Source: UBA1672 sp963977495 (GTDB taxonomy: Bacteria > Pseudomonadota > Alphaproteobacteria > Micavibrionales > Micavibrionaceae). From it: 64,000 nucleotides of DNA. The notes beneath the pieces were generated by a model. The model saw nothing but the letters and a program-made list of their open reading frames with translations. It was not told the DNA's origin and ran no database searches. The position numbers and the translations under genes were made by a program. Positions 51,880 through 60,664 of this stretch are shown piece by piece. Each line of letters starts with the position of its first letter. Position 1 is the first letter of the stretch. The stretch is taken from contig CAXBOT010000006.1 in assembly GCA_963977495.1 (NCBI GenBank), positions 34,486-98,485 on the forward strand, read 5' to 3'.

Positions 51880-51895
51880 GGGGGGGGGGGGGGGG
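51880..51895. repeat. 16-base mononucleotide G tract (C on the coding strand)
   Basis: Sixteen consecutive G, the longest homopolymer I noticed in the window, lie within the 5' coding part of the DUF898 gene, encoding a run of prolines (NTPPPPP). Such tracts slip readily during replication. One C more or two fewer would fuse the 51938 start to the main frame. Confidence 0.9.
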
Positions 51896-52102
51896 TGTTT
51901 TCCGGTTCTTCGAACGCAAGGTCAGTGTCATTATTCATCGTTTTTATTTTTCCACAATATGTAAGTTTACCAATAACATGCAAAATAGTGTTACAGAATT
52001 GTAATATTATTACCATGATGATTTGGGCGTTTAGCGATTACCCCACAGTTTTTCTTGTTTTAATGCGTGAGTTTGCTGTGGTTTTCGTGTACTGGTTTGG
52101 TG

Positions 52103-53125
52103 ATGAAAAATGCCGTTGATACATTGCTTTATAAAATACAAAACGACCCGTTGCTATATGGTGGTGGGCGCGTGTTATATATGAACGCACAGTTTCACAC
52201 TGATTTGGATATGTTCAAAGATGGCGGCATAGATATTCAGCAACATTTTAAGCCCCACGCACAGACCTTGATGGCATCCGGTTTTGATGTCGCGCCTGTG
52301 TTGCCTGACGCCGATGGTGCGTATGATCTGGTTCTGTTGTTGTTACCTAAAAATATCATCGAAGCAAAATATATGATGGCATGCGCTATACGGCATTTGT
52401 CTGAAGGCGGCGCGTTTGTCTGCGCGGCTGATAATAGGGCGGGCGGAACACGCATCAAAAAATTGCTACAGGACTTTGGCTTTCAAAATATAGAGCAGGA
52501 CTCCCGTAATAAGGCGCGGGTTGTCTGTGCGCGCAAATCACATGCAGATGAGACCGCCCTCGATAAGGCCATCGCGGCGGGCGCACAGCAGCAGATTCTT
52601 GAGGCGCGTTTTATATCGCAACCGGGTGTTTTTGGCTGGCATAAAATCGATACGGGCTCGGCCATGCTCACGCATCATTTGCCGGATGATATAAAGGGTG
52701 ATGGGGCGGATTTTGGCTGTGGTTACGGTTACTTATCCGATTATCTTTTGTCAAAAAATAAAGTTGTGAAATCCTTATTATGTATTGATGCGGATCATCG
52801 CGCCTTGTCGGTGTGCGAAAAAAATCTGGAACAATATGAGCGGCGCAAGAAATTTATATGGTCTGATTTAACGATGCCGCAATCCGATATTGAGGCACTG
52901 GATTTCATTATTATGAACCCGCCATTTCATGAAGGCAAAAACCCCGATAGTGATATCGGCGTATCGTTTATAAAAACCGCGGCGGGCTCTTTGAGAAAGG
53001 GCGGGCGATTATTTATGGTGGCTAACAGGCAACTGGCCTATGAGGATGTTCTAAAGAATAGCTTCGCTCAGGTTAAAAACCGTTATGAAGGCGATGGGTT
53101 TAAAGTCTTTGAGGCAATAAAATAA
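52103..53125 (+). CDS. RsmC-like class I SAM-dependent methyltransferase
   Basis: A catalytically silent N-terminal methylase-like half (residues 1-165) precedes an active half with the SAM loop ADFGCGYGYLSDYLL, the acidic LLCIDADHRALSV, and IIMNPPFHEG, the N-P-P-F motif of amino-group methylases. The duplicated architecture and MNPPFHEG match RsmC (16S rRNA m2G1207) and RlmG. The start at 52103 (MKNAVDTLLY) is preferred to the ATG-like starts upstream because homologous sequence begins there. Confidence 0.85.
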   Translation: MKNAVDTLLYKIQNDPLLYGGGRVLYMNAQFHTDLDMFKDGGIDIQQHFKPHAQTLMASGFDVAPVLPDADGAYDLVLLLLPKNIIEAKYMMACAIRHLSEGGAFVCAADNRAGGTRIKKLLQDFGFQNIEQDSRNKARVVCARKSHADETALDKAIAAGAQQQILEARFISQPGVFGWHKIDTGSAMLTHHLPDDIKGDGADFGCGYGYLSDYLLSKNKVVKSLLCIDADHRALSVCEKNLEQYERRKKFIWSDLTMPQSDIEALDFIIMNPPFHEGKNPDSDIGVSFIKTAAGSLRKGGRLFMVANRQLAYEDVLKNSFAQVKNRYEGDGFKVFEAIK

Positions 53126-53137
53126 GTCGGTTTATTT

Positions 53138-54337
53138 TTATTTGCCGGCCAATTTCTGATCTATTTTTTCTTCAAGCTTGGCTTCAAGTTTTTCTGCAAG
53201 TTTTTCGGCCATACGCTCTTCCAGGCTGTCCAACTGTTCTTGTTTATCAGCATCGGATGCTTGGGAGGCCATGATCCGCTTTTTGGCTTCTTCGTTTTCC
53301 ATCGCAAGTTCTGACTGGAATCCTTTGTCAATTTCCACATCTTTGACAAGGGCGGATGGATCATAAGGCACAAAGGCTTCATCATCATCGTTGACGATGA
53401 CATCGCCTTCTAAAATAGCTACTTCTTTGGCGATCTTTCGAATTTGCATCTCATCATGCATGGCTTTTGCGTTCAGCCCTGTTTCGCGTGCCACCATGTA
53501 GTAAATAGACTCTTTGGACAGATCTTGGTCTATGCCGTGACAAAAGACATGATAGGCCATCGCGGCATCAACGGAAATGATGGTTTTATCGGGCTGGTTT
53601 CTTTTACGCATATGTTCGTCGGTTAATTGTACAACCAGCATAATGTCTTCGTTCGAAATTCTGACTTTATGGTGTTTTTCCATACCCGGGCGGATGTTTT
53701 TCATGATTTCGTATGTTTCATGAGCATTCGGAGCCTTCAACGAAATTTTCTGAAAACGTCGGTCGAGGGCAGGGTCTGCGGTGACGTACATTCTGTATTC
53801 ATCAAGTGTTGTCGCACCAATAACCAGAATATCCCCCTGCGTTAGATATGTTTTGATGGTATCGGACAAACCCGCGAACGAGCTTCCCGGACAATCAGGC
53901 ATAATCTGGTGGATTTCATCCATAAACAGGATGAAGCGTGGCTCATCGGGGTTGTGATAGCGTTCGGCAAGCCCCTTCATGAAGGGAAGGAAGCGTCCTT
54001 GGAATTCTGCTCTTGATGATGTTCCTGATGCCATACGCGACAGATCAACTTCGATCACGCGGGAGTTCAAGAGCATATCAGGCACTTGGTTTGTGTTAAT
54101 TTTTTGTGCCAACCCGACAACCGCCGCCGATTTACCAACACCAGCACCAGCAAGGAAACACACGTTTTTACGGCCACGTTGCAACAGGATTAGGATGGCA
54201 TCGTCAATTTCTTTATCACGGCCTGTAATCGGGTCATACCGCCCCATTTTGTCCAAAGCGGTAAAGTCATTACAATAGAGTTTAATCAATTCGTTAAACT
54301 GTTCGTCGGGTACGAGGTAATCCCATGCTGCCGTCAT
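53138..54337 (-). CDS. Stand-alone AAA+ ATPase related to ClpA/ClpB domain 1
   Basis: The sequence follows the first nucleotide-binding domain of Clp/Hsp100 proteins: DPITGRDKEIDDAILILLQR, Walker A GAGVGKSA (64-71), FILFMDEIH, then GATTLDEYRMYV and DPALDRRFQKISL. There is no N-terminal Clp repeat, no second AAA domain and no ClpP loop. The C-terminus (about 330-399) is a charged coiled coil (LEERMAEKLAEKLEAKLEEK). At 399 residues it is a compact, unusual Clp relative; its partner is unknown. Not part of an obvious operon. Confidence 0.8.
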   Translation of the reverse strand: MTAAWDYLVPDEQFNELIKLYCNDFTALDKMGRYDPITGRDKEIDDAILILLQRGRKNVCFLAGAGVGKSAAVVGLAQKINTNQVPDMLLNSRVIEVDLSRMASGTSSRAEFQGRFLPFMKGLAERYHNPDEPRFILFMDEIHQIMPDCPGSSFAGLSDTIKTYLTQGDILVIGATTLDEYRMYVTADPALDRRFQKISLKAPNAHETYEIMKNIRPGMEKHHKVRISNEDIMLVVQLTDEHMRKRNQPDKTIISVDAAMAYHVFCHGIDQDLSKESIYYMVARETGLNAKAMHDEMQIRKIAKEVAILEGDVIVNDDDEAFVPYDPSALVKDVEIDKGFQSELAMENEEAKKRIMASQASDADKQEQLDSLEERMAEKLAEKLEAKLEEKIDQKLAGK

Positions 54338-54428
54338 GTGTTATTGTATCCTATATTTGTTCCATAACTTACGTCAGCTATAGAGTAATGTTTAATCCTT
54401 AAAGTGTCTTTAACATTTTTAACGCTCA

Positions 54429-55331
54429 TCATGCTTTTTCGAAATGAGCGCTGGAAAGCCCCTGCGCATAGAGCGCCGTGGTTAAATCGCCATATAATAT
54501 GCAGTTTACGAGTTCGTTTTTGACGGTCTCTTTTGGGTGATAGCCAATACCAAGCCCAGCCATTTTGAGCATGGGTAAATCATTCGCACCATCGCCAATG
54601 GTCAGGCAGTCATCTTCGGTCAGGCTGAAATCATTCATATAATGTTTCAGGAACTCGACTTTCGCAAACTTATCTAAAATCGGTTCAACAACTTTTCCTG
54701 TCAGGGCGTCGCCTTGTATATCCAGTGTGTTACCGTGGTTAAAACCAAAACCGCACCGCGCGGCGATGGCTTCGGTGAAGAAGGTAAAGCCACCGGAGAC
54801 CAGAACACATGCCGCGCCTGATTTGCGCATTGTGCGTACAAACGTTTCCGCGCCCTCATTCAGTTTTGTTTCCGCCAATGTCGCGGTCAGTGCGGTTGTT
54901 TTTAGACCTTCCAGCAGACTAACGCGTGCGCGCAATGCATCATGGAAGTCCAACGCGCCATTCATAGCGCGGGCTGTGATTTCTGAGACCTGATCTTTGA
55001 TTCCCGCATACTCGGCCAGATCATCCAGCGTTTCCCCGACGGCGATTGTGCTGTCCATATCGGCGAGTAATAATTTTTTCCGGCGTTTTTCATTTTTTGC
55101 GATAAAAAAATCAATACGCTCTTTTTCAAGAGTCTCGCGCAAATGTGCAACCAAAGAGGATTGCGCATTGCCGGAAATACCAACCTCGGCGGCTTTGCCT
55201 TTGTCCAACCAAACCATTTTACTGGTGAATTTCAGGTTATAATGGTCAATGATTGTTGCAAGGGTCGCAAAGTGTTTTTCTGTTAAGGGCGCTGTCTTGG
55301 TGGACGCGACCAACGTTAAAATATAACTCAT
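54429..55331 (-). CDS. serB: Phosphoserine phosphatase
   Basis: HAD-type motif I DMDSTIAVGETLDDLAE (Asp91, Asp93), motif II LVSGGFTFF, motif III Lys in KVVEPILDKF and motif IV TIGDGANDLPML are all present. An N-terminal ACT-like segment precedes them. It makes L-serine from phosphoserine, the last step of the pathway whose other genes, serC and serA, lie just downstream in divergent orientation. Confidence 0.95.
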   Translation of the reverse strand: MSYILTLVASTKTAPLTEKHFATLATIIDHYNLKFTSKMVWLDKGKAAEVGISGNAQSSLVAHLRETLEKERIDFFIAKNEKRRKKLLLADMDSTIAVGETLDDLAEYAGIKDQVSEITARAMNGALDFHDALRARVSLLEGLKTTALTATLAETKLNEGAETFVRTMRKSGAACVLVSGGFTFFTEAIAARCGFGFNHGNTLDIQGDALTGKVVEPILDKFAKVEFLKHYMNDFSLTEDDCLTIGDGANDLPMLKMAGLGIGYHPKETVKNELVNCILYGDLTTALYAQGLSSAHFEKA

Positions 55332-55476
55332 AATAAAACCGTCTGGCTCCTGATTGATTTTAAAAAAGATAAAGAAAAACCCTTGTCAGAACCCGATAAA
55401 TTCCTTAACGCTAATGGCAATGTTCAAGCATTTAATCTTTAATCAGTATTTATAGTACCAATCATGGTGGAATAAA

Positions 55477-56631
55477 ATGGAAAAACCGACAATCAAACCT
55501 AAAAACCCTAATTTTTCTTCTGGCCCGTGTTCGAAACGTCCGGGTTGGACATTAGAAAAGCTTGAAAAAGCAATGCTCGGTCGTTCACATAGAGCAGGAC
55601 CTTTGAAAGCAAAATTGAAAGACGTTATTGAGCTGCACCGTACGCTTTTAGGCATACCGGCAGATTATAAAATCGGTATTGTCCCTGGTTCGGATACCGG
55701 CGCATTTGAAATGGCGCTATGGTCGATGATTGGCGCACGCGGCGTTGATGTCTTCGCATGGGAGAGTTTTTCCGATGGTTGGCTTAAAGACATTGTGAAT
55801 CATTTGAAAGTGGAAGATGTGCGCAGCCATACTGCGAAATACGGGTATTTGCCTGATATGTCGCAAGCTGATCCGGCGCGTGATTGTGTGTTCGTATGGA
55901 ATGGCACAACAAGCGGTGTGCGCGTTCCTAACGGGGATTGGATTGCTTCTGATCGTGAAGGCCTGACATTCTGTGATGCGACGTCGGCGGTATTCGCCTA
56001 TGACATGCCATGGGACAAGCTGGATGTGACCACATGGTCATGGCAGAAGGTTCTGGGCGGCGAAGCGGCGCACGGTATGATCGTTCTTTCTCCACGCGCG
56101 GTAGAGCGTTTGGAGAGTTATGTTCCTGAAAACCGTCCGTTGCCGAAAATCTTCCGCATGACAAAAAACGGGAAGTTGATCGACAGCATTTTCGAAGGCG
56201 CAACAATCAATACGCCTTCTATGTTGGTGATTGAGGATTGTCTGGATGCCCTGAATTGGGTTGATCATATTGGTGGGCTGGAAAACAGTATCCGCCGCGC
56301 AGAAATCAATTTTGAAGTGCTGGAGCGCTGGGTGGAGAAAACATCATGGGTCGATTTTTTGGCAGCCGTACCGGAAACGCGTTCTAAAACATCGGTATGT
56401 TTGAAAATCGTGGATCCGTGGTTTGAAGCTCTGGCTGATGAAGATCAGATGCCATTCATTAAGGCAATGACCAAGTTGCTGGATGAGGAAGGCGTTGCCT
56501 ATGATATCGCAGGATATCGTGATGCGCCTGCAGGCTTGCGTATATGGTGCGGCGCGACTGTGTCGATGACGGATTTGACGGAAGTTCTGCCATGGCTTGA
56601 GTGGGCTTTTCAAACGGCGAAAGCGGCCTAA
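55477..56631 (+). CDS. serC: Phosphoserine aminotransferase
   Basis: The 384-residue chain matches the alphaproteobacterial class V form: KPKNPNFSSGPCSKRPGWTL at the N-terminus, IVPGSDTGAFEMALWSMIGA, and the PLP Lys in TTWSWQKVLGGEAAHG. It converts 3-phosphohydroxypyruvate and glutamate to phosphoserine. It is divergent from serB, and a bidirectional terminator follows the stop. Confidence 0.96.
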   Translation: MEKPTIKPKNPNFSSGPCSKRPGWTLEKLEKAMLGRSHRAGPLKAKLKDVIELHRTLLGIPADYKIGIVPGSDTGAFEMALWSMIGARGVDVFAWESFSDGWLKDIVNHLKVEDVRSHTAKYGYLPDMSQADPARDCVFVWNGTTSGVRVPNGDWIASDREGLTFCDATSAVFAYDMPWDKLDVTTWSWQKVLGGEAAHGMIVLSPRAVERLESYVPENRPLPKIFRMTKNGKLIDSIFEGATINTPSMLVIEDCLDALNWVDHIGGLENSIRRAEINFEVLERWVEKTSWVDFLAAVPETRSKTSVCLKIVDPWFEALADEDQMPFIKAMTKLLDEEGVAYDIAGYRDAPAGLRIWCGATVSMTDLTEVLPWLEWAFQTAKAA

Positions 56632-56655
56632 GCGCACGGCGCGCTATTAAGTTTA

Positions 56656-56686
56656 AAAAAAAGAGCGGTATGTCCGCTCTTTTTTG
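56656..56686 (+). terminator. Bidirectional rho-independent terminator between serC and the DUF481 gene
   Basis: AAGAGCGG-TATGT-CCGCTCTT (56661-56681), flanked by A-runs on the left and a T-run on the right, can stop transcription from both sides of this convergent pair. Confidence 0.9.
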
Positions 56687-56705
56687 TTTGTTGGGTCGTG
56701 CTATT

Positions 56706-57470
56706 CTAAAACTCGTAGCCAAGTTTAAGAGAATATTTTGTGTCGTCTTCTTTTATGCCTGCGGCTGGCGCATTGTCCCAGTTAAAGTCAATTTGCGCTG
56801 ATCCGGTTAGAATTTTTGCAATCGGGAAGCGCACACCGGCTTCACTGTCGAACAAAAAGCCTTCAGTGTCATCAAGGGGCACGGAAAGATCATGTTTGTA
56901 GAAAACTTGTAGTGTGTCTTCGATTACTTTTTGGTCATAGTCCAAGCCCCATGACACTGCGGCGGAGTCTTCCTTGTCGCCATTTTCAGATTCCTCTGAA
57001 ATATAATCGACACCCAAACGTGTTGAAAGGTTCAAGGGATCGCTTTCGTAAAACTGATACCCCAGATAGGGGCCGACTTTAATGCGGCTATCCAGATCGG
57101 CGATGTCATCGGCTTCATAGCTTGCGCGTCCACCTACAAACATTTTATCGTCGATGAAACGGTCATATTCGCCATAGATCATATATTCGTTTTCTGTTTC
57201 TGTGCCTTCATCCTCGGCATAACGAATTTCCGCGCCTGCAGTATAGCGGTTCTTCTCGTCGCGCGCCTTTGTCAGGCCGTCCATTGTAACGGCTTTTTTC
57301 TTTGTGTTGCCGTCTGTTACAAACCCACCGAAATTAATGCGGCCAGACCATTGAAGCCCTGTTTCTTGTTCCGCTACTGCCGGAGCGTCTGCATCATCGG
57401 CGTATGCTGGGGCAATGTGTGTCATTGATAAAGCGGCGCACAGGCCTGTCGTTAGTAAGTGTTTACGCAT
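56706..57470 (-). CDS. DUF481 (YdiY-like) outer membrane protein
   Basis: A signal peptide ending APAYA-D is followed by a ~230-residue beta-barrel-like sequence (LQWSGRINFGGFVTDGNTKK, alternating aromatic strands, terminal KLGYEF with a C-terminal Phe as required for BAM). This is the DUF481 pattern; homologues are salt/acid-induced OMPs of unknown function. It sits between serC and serA without an obvious link to serine synthesis. Confidence 0.88.
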   Translation of the reverse strand: MRKHLLTTGLCAALSMTHIAPAYADDADAPAVAEQETGLQWSGRINFGGFVTDGNTKKKAVTMDGLTKARDEKNRYTAGAEIRYAEDEGTETENEYMIYGEYDRFIDDKMFVGGRASYEADDIADLDSRIKVGPYLGYQFYESDPLNLSTRLGVDYISEESENGDKEDSAAVSWGLDYDQKVIEDTLQVFYKHDLSVPLDDTEGFLFDSEAGVRFPIAKILTGSAQIDFNWDNAPAAGIKEDDTKYSLKLGYEF

Positions 57471-57627
57471 TACTCGGGGTATCCTTTTCCATATTGTTAA
57501 AACGGGTGCACCCTATATATGTAAATATAGTAAATCAACTTTATATTTTAAGTTTGACTTTGTTTGAGCGCTCTATTATGTCTGAACGCCTGTTTTCCTA
57601 AACAAGACAAAAATAGGAGTTAAAGTT

Positions 57628-59205
57628 ATGCCAAAAGTCTTGATCAGCGATAAGCTGGACCCACTAGCCGTGGAAATATTTGAAAAAAACGGTATCGAAG
57701 TTGATTTCAAACCCGGTCTTTCCCCCGAAGAACAATTAGACATTATTGACCAATATGACGGTCTTGCCATTCGTTCTGCCACAACTGTAACCGCAGAAAT
57801 GATTGAAAAGGGCACGAAGCTGAAAGTTGTTGGTCGCGCCGGTATCGGTGTTGATAACGTTGATATCCCTGCGGCGACTGCCAAAGGTATTGTTGTTATG
57901 AATACGCCGTTTGGTAATTCCATTACAACTGCCGAGCACGCCATTGCCATGATGATGGCACTGGCCCGTGATATTCCACAAGCCAATGCGAGTACGCATG
58001 CCGGTAAATGGGAAAAGAAGCGTTTTATGGGCGCGGAGCTTTATAACAAGACATGCGGTGTGATTGGTTGCGGTAATATCGGATCAATTGCGGCAGATCG
58101 TGCGCTGGGGCTGAAGATGAAGGTTATTGCGTATGACCCGTTCCTCACCGAAGACCGCGCTGAAAAGCTGGGCGTTGAAAAGGTTGAATTGGATGAGTTG
58201 TTTGCACGCGCGGACTTCATAACAATTCACGTGCCAAAGAACGAGCATACATCCGGTCTGATTAACAAAGATACGATTGCGAAGATGAAAGATAATGTAC
58301 GCATCGTGAATTGTGCACGCGGTGGTATTATTGTCGAAGCGGATCTGAAGGACGCCCTTGATTCAGGTAAAGTTGCTGGTGCGGCGCTTGATGTGTTTGA
58401 GGTTGAGCCTGCGACAGAGAATGCGTTGTTCGGTCATGAGAAGGTCATTTGCACACCGCATTTGGGTGCAGCAACAAAAGAAGCGCAAGTGAATGTTGCT
58501 ATTCAAGTGGCAGAGCAAATGTCTGATTATCTGGTTAATGGTGCGGTTACAAACGCATTGAACATGCCGTCTATTTCTGCGGAAGAAGCGCCGAAGCTCA
58601 AGCCTTATCTAAGATTGGCGGAGCAGCTTGGTGAGTTTGCCGGACAAATTACCGAGCATGCCATTGAAGCGATCTCGATCGAATATTGCGGCACCGTAAC
58701 ATCGGTTAACACTGACCCGATCACCTCTACCATGATTGCGCATCTTTTGGGCGCACAGATGGAGAGCGTGAATATGGTCAATGCGTTGCAAGTTGCGGAA
58801 AGTCGCGGCATTCAAATCAAGCAAAGCTATGACAATGACGGCAAAGAATGGCGCTCGATGATTAACATTATTGTTAAAACGACAGAGCGCGAGCGTAATG
58901 TGACGGGAACACTCTTTACCGGTAAAGAGCCGCGTATTGTGAATATCGAAGGTGTGCCTATTGAGGTCGCATTGACAAAAGATATGCTGTTCATTCGTAA
59001 CGAAGATAAGCCGGGCTTGATCGGCGGGTTGGGTACAATCCTTGCCAATGCGGATCAAAATATTGCGGACTTCCGCTTAGGACGTCAGGAATGCGGTGAT
59101 CGTGCGATTTGTTTGATCTCTTTGGATGCACCGCTAAGCGATGCTTTGTTCAGAAAAGTGTCAAACTTACCGCAAGTTCATAATGCGAAGCGTCTAAAGT
59201 TCTAG
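57628..59205 (+). CDS. serA: D-3-phosphoglycerate dehydrogenase
   Basis: The 525-residue long form has an N-terminal substrate domain (LISDKLDPLAVEIFEKNGIE), NAD loop GVIGCGNIGSIAADRALGLK, the catalytic Arg/Glu/His set in IVNCARGGIIVEADL, FEVEPAT and CTPHLGAATKEAQ, an intervening domain (about 320-450) and a C-terminal ACT domain (LTKDMLFIRNEDKPGLIGGL) for feedback control. It catalyses the first step of serine synthesis. SD TAGGAGTTAAAG. Confidence 0.96.
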   Translation: MPKVLISDKLDPLAVEIFEKNGIEVDFKPGLSPEEQLDIIDQYDGLAIRSATTVTAEMIEKGTKLKVVGRAGIGVDNVDIPAATAKGIVVMNTPFGNSITTAEHAIAMMMALARDIPQANASTHAGKWEKKRFMGAELYNKTCGVIGCGNIGSIAADRALGLKMKVIAYDPFLTEDRAEKLGVEKVELDELFARADFITIHVPKNEHTSGLINKDTIAKMKDNVRIVNCARGGIIVEADLKDALDSGKVAGAALDVFEVEPATENALFGHEKVICTPHLGAATKEAQVNVAIQVAEQMSDYLVNGAVTNALNMPSISAEEAPKLKPYLRLAEQLGEFAGQITEHAIEAISIEYCGTVTSVNTDPITSTMIAHLLGAQMESVNMVNALQVAESRGIQIKQSYDNDGKEWRSMINIIVKTTERERNVTGTLFTGKEPRIVNIEGVPIEVALTKDMLFIRNEDKPGLIGGLGTILANADQNIADFRLGRQECGDRAICLISLDAPLSDALFRKVSNLPQVHNAKRLKF

Positions 59206-59232
59206 GCCGTTCGGTTCAGATATAAGAATTTA

Positions 59233-59263
59233 AAGAAGAGCCGATATTTATTGGCTCTTTTTG
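59233..59263 (+). terminator. Convergent rho-independent terminator after serA
   Basis: AAGAGCC-N10-GGCTCTT followed by a T-run. It overlaps the last codons and stop of the convergent gene at 59248, serving serA mainly. Confidence 0.8.
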
Positions 59264-59745
59264 TTATTTTTGCTGCTGTAATATCGTTTGCAGGCATTTT
59301 CTAATTCGATTTGGAATTGTTGCCCCGTTTCACCGCCGTGGCCTTTCATCTTTTTTGCGATGATGGCATGCAGCGTATTATGATGGGCGGAAACGATTTC
59401 AATCGCATGATCGTCAATTTCCGACATGCTTTCCAAAAAGCTGAGCATAATGTTTGCAAGTGTCCCGACAAGGTCATAATCAAAGAGCGGGGCGTTGGCT
59501 TTGAGTTGCATGACGCATTCGGTCATGGCCTGTGTGGCTTGGTCGCGTGTGAGCTTATGTTCTTTTGTTTTGTTGATGACGTGCTGCAATCTTTCGAGTT
59601 GTTCCTCTGCGATAGGGGGGAAGTCGAATGGATTACTATCGAGAACGGCTTGGCATTTTTTGATGACATCGTCATTGACGGCGCCGGAGCCGATCTTGTC
59701 CTTTAGCAAAAAATCTGCCTTGATAATTCTTACACGTCTTGCCAT
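59248..59745 (-). CDS. Hypothetical helical protein encoded with a CheY-like regulator
   Basis: The 165 residues are mostly helical: basic start MARRVRIIKADFLLKDKIGS, then helices with LERLQHVINKTKEHKLTRDQ, DLVGTLANIMLSFLESMSEI, and HHNTLHAIIAKKMKGHGGE. It begins 28 bases after the stop of the response-regulator gene in the same direction, so it is a likely operon partner and may be an output or Hpt-like partner (no clear H-box). No family is recognised. Confidence 0.65.
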   Translation of the reverse strand: MARRVRIIKADFLLKDKIGSGAVNDDVIKKCQAVLDSNPFDFPPIAEEQLERLQHVINKTKEHKLTRDQATQAMTECVMQLKANAPLFDYDLVGTLANIMLSFLESMSEIDDHAIEIVSAHHNTLHAIIAKKMKGHGGETGQQFQIELENACKRYYSSKNNKKSQ

Positions 59746-59772
59746 TTCATACTCTTAAAATTATTTAAAAAT

Positions 59773-60273
59773 TTATTGTGGTTCAAAATCAGTCTGTCTT
59801 TTATATGCGCCTTGGTAATTCTTTTTCAGGTTGCGGCGTCTGTCCGGCCCGAAATAATCGAGACAATCAATAAAATCTCTGGGATGTTTGATCACGTGGC
59901 TTATCCTCATAATCAGGCCTTTGGCATCAAACGGCTTTGCCAGAAACTCTGTTGCCCCGCCGTCGCGGCATGTCGCGATCCTTGAAGGCGCGCTATAGCC
60001 TGTGATCATAATAATCGGCACCATTTTGTTGGGGGAGTAGTCCGATGTTCGTATCTTCTTCATCAAATCGATCCCTGAGCCTCTGGGCATGTGCCAGTCG
60101 GTCAGGACAATATCGGGGTTGGTGTTACAAAACACATCAAAGGCTTCGTTCCCGTCGGATGCTGTGTGAATATGTTGCACCCCAAGTGTTCCGATTGTAT
60201 CGGCGATCAATTGCTTGATTGGCTCAATATCATCAACGACCAAGATTTTTAGTTTATCCAGCTTGAGCGACAT
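59773..60273 (-). CDS. CheY-like single-domain response regulator
   Basis: The receiver domain has LKILVVDDIEPIKQL (Asp14, Asp15), phospho-acceptor Asp59 in IVLTDWHMPRG, Thr in IMITGYSAPS and Lys in FLAKPFDAKG. A ~40-residue basic tail (FGPDRRRNLKKNYQGAYKRQ) follows instead of an output domain. It probably acts through protein contacts, perhaps with the product of the next gene. No kinase is nearby. Confidence 0.9.
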   Translation of the reverse strand: MSLKLDKLKILVVDDIEPIKQLIADTIGTLGVQHIHTASDGNEAFDVFCNTNPDIVLTDWHMPRGSGIDLMKKIRTSDYSPNKMVPIIMITGYSAPSRIATCRDGGATEFLAKPFDAKGLIMRISHVIKHPRDFIDCLDYFGPDRRRNLKKNYQGAYKRQTDFEPQ

Positions 60274-60664
60274 AGGTTATATAATCAAATTTTCTAATAT
60301 GTTTCGTAGATGCATTTTAATATATTAAAGGGCAATACGTCATTAACTATATATTTTTGATATTGGTTATCAAGGGTTTATTAAAACTGGTGGCGATCAT
60401 ATTAATAATAGTGACGTTGTGGATTCTGTCTGGATTATCCATAAAAAACAGCGCAAGGTGCTAATTTACATAATGTATTCACTTTCTCTAATTTAACCCG
60501 CTTTTTTTATTCAGCTTTATTTTGATTTGTTGTCATAATTTTTTTGACTCTATGACGTGATTTCTGTTACAACTCCCCCAATTATTAAGAAATTGTTAAC
60601 GTATTTTTGGGGTGCTTCGTCACGCCGAGCGGTTTGTGTTACTTATTATTTAGGAGATTTATCT
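60274..60664. promoter_or_regulatory. Intergenic promoter region upstream of the giant adhesin gene
   Basis: There is no gene in these ~390 AT-rich bases. A TTGACT at 60544-60549, 17 bases from TTACAA at 60567-60572, is a weak promoter candidate for the adhesin; TTAGGAGATTT just before the ATG is its ribosome site. A promoter for the divergent regulator must lie near 60280-60350. Confidence 0.4.
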
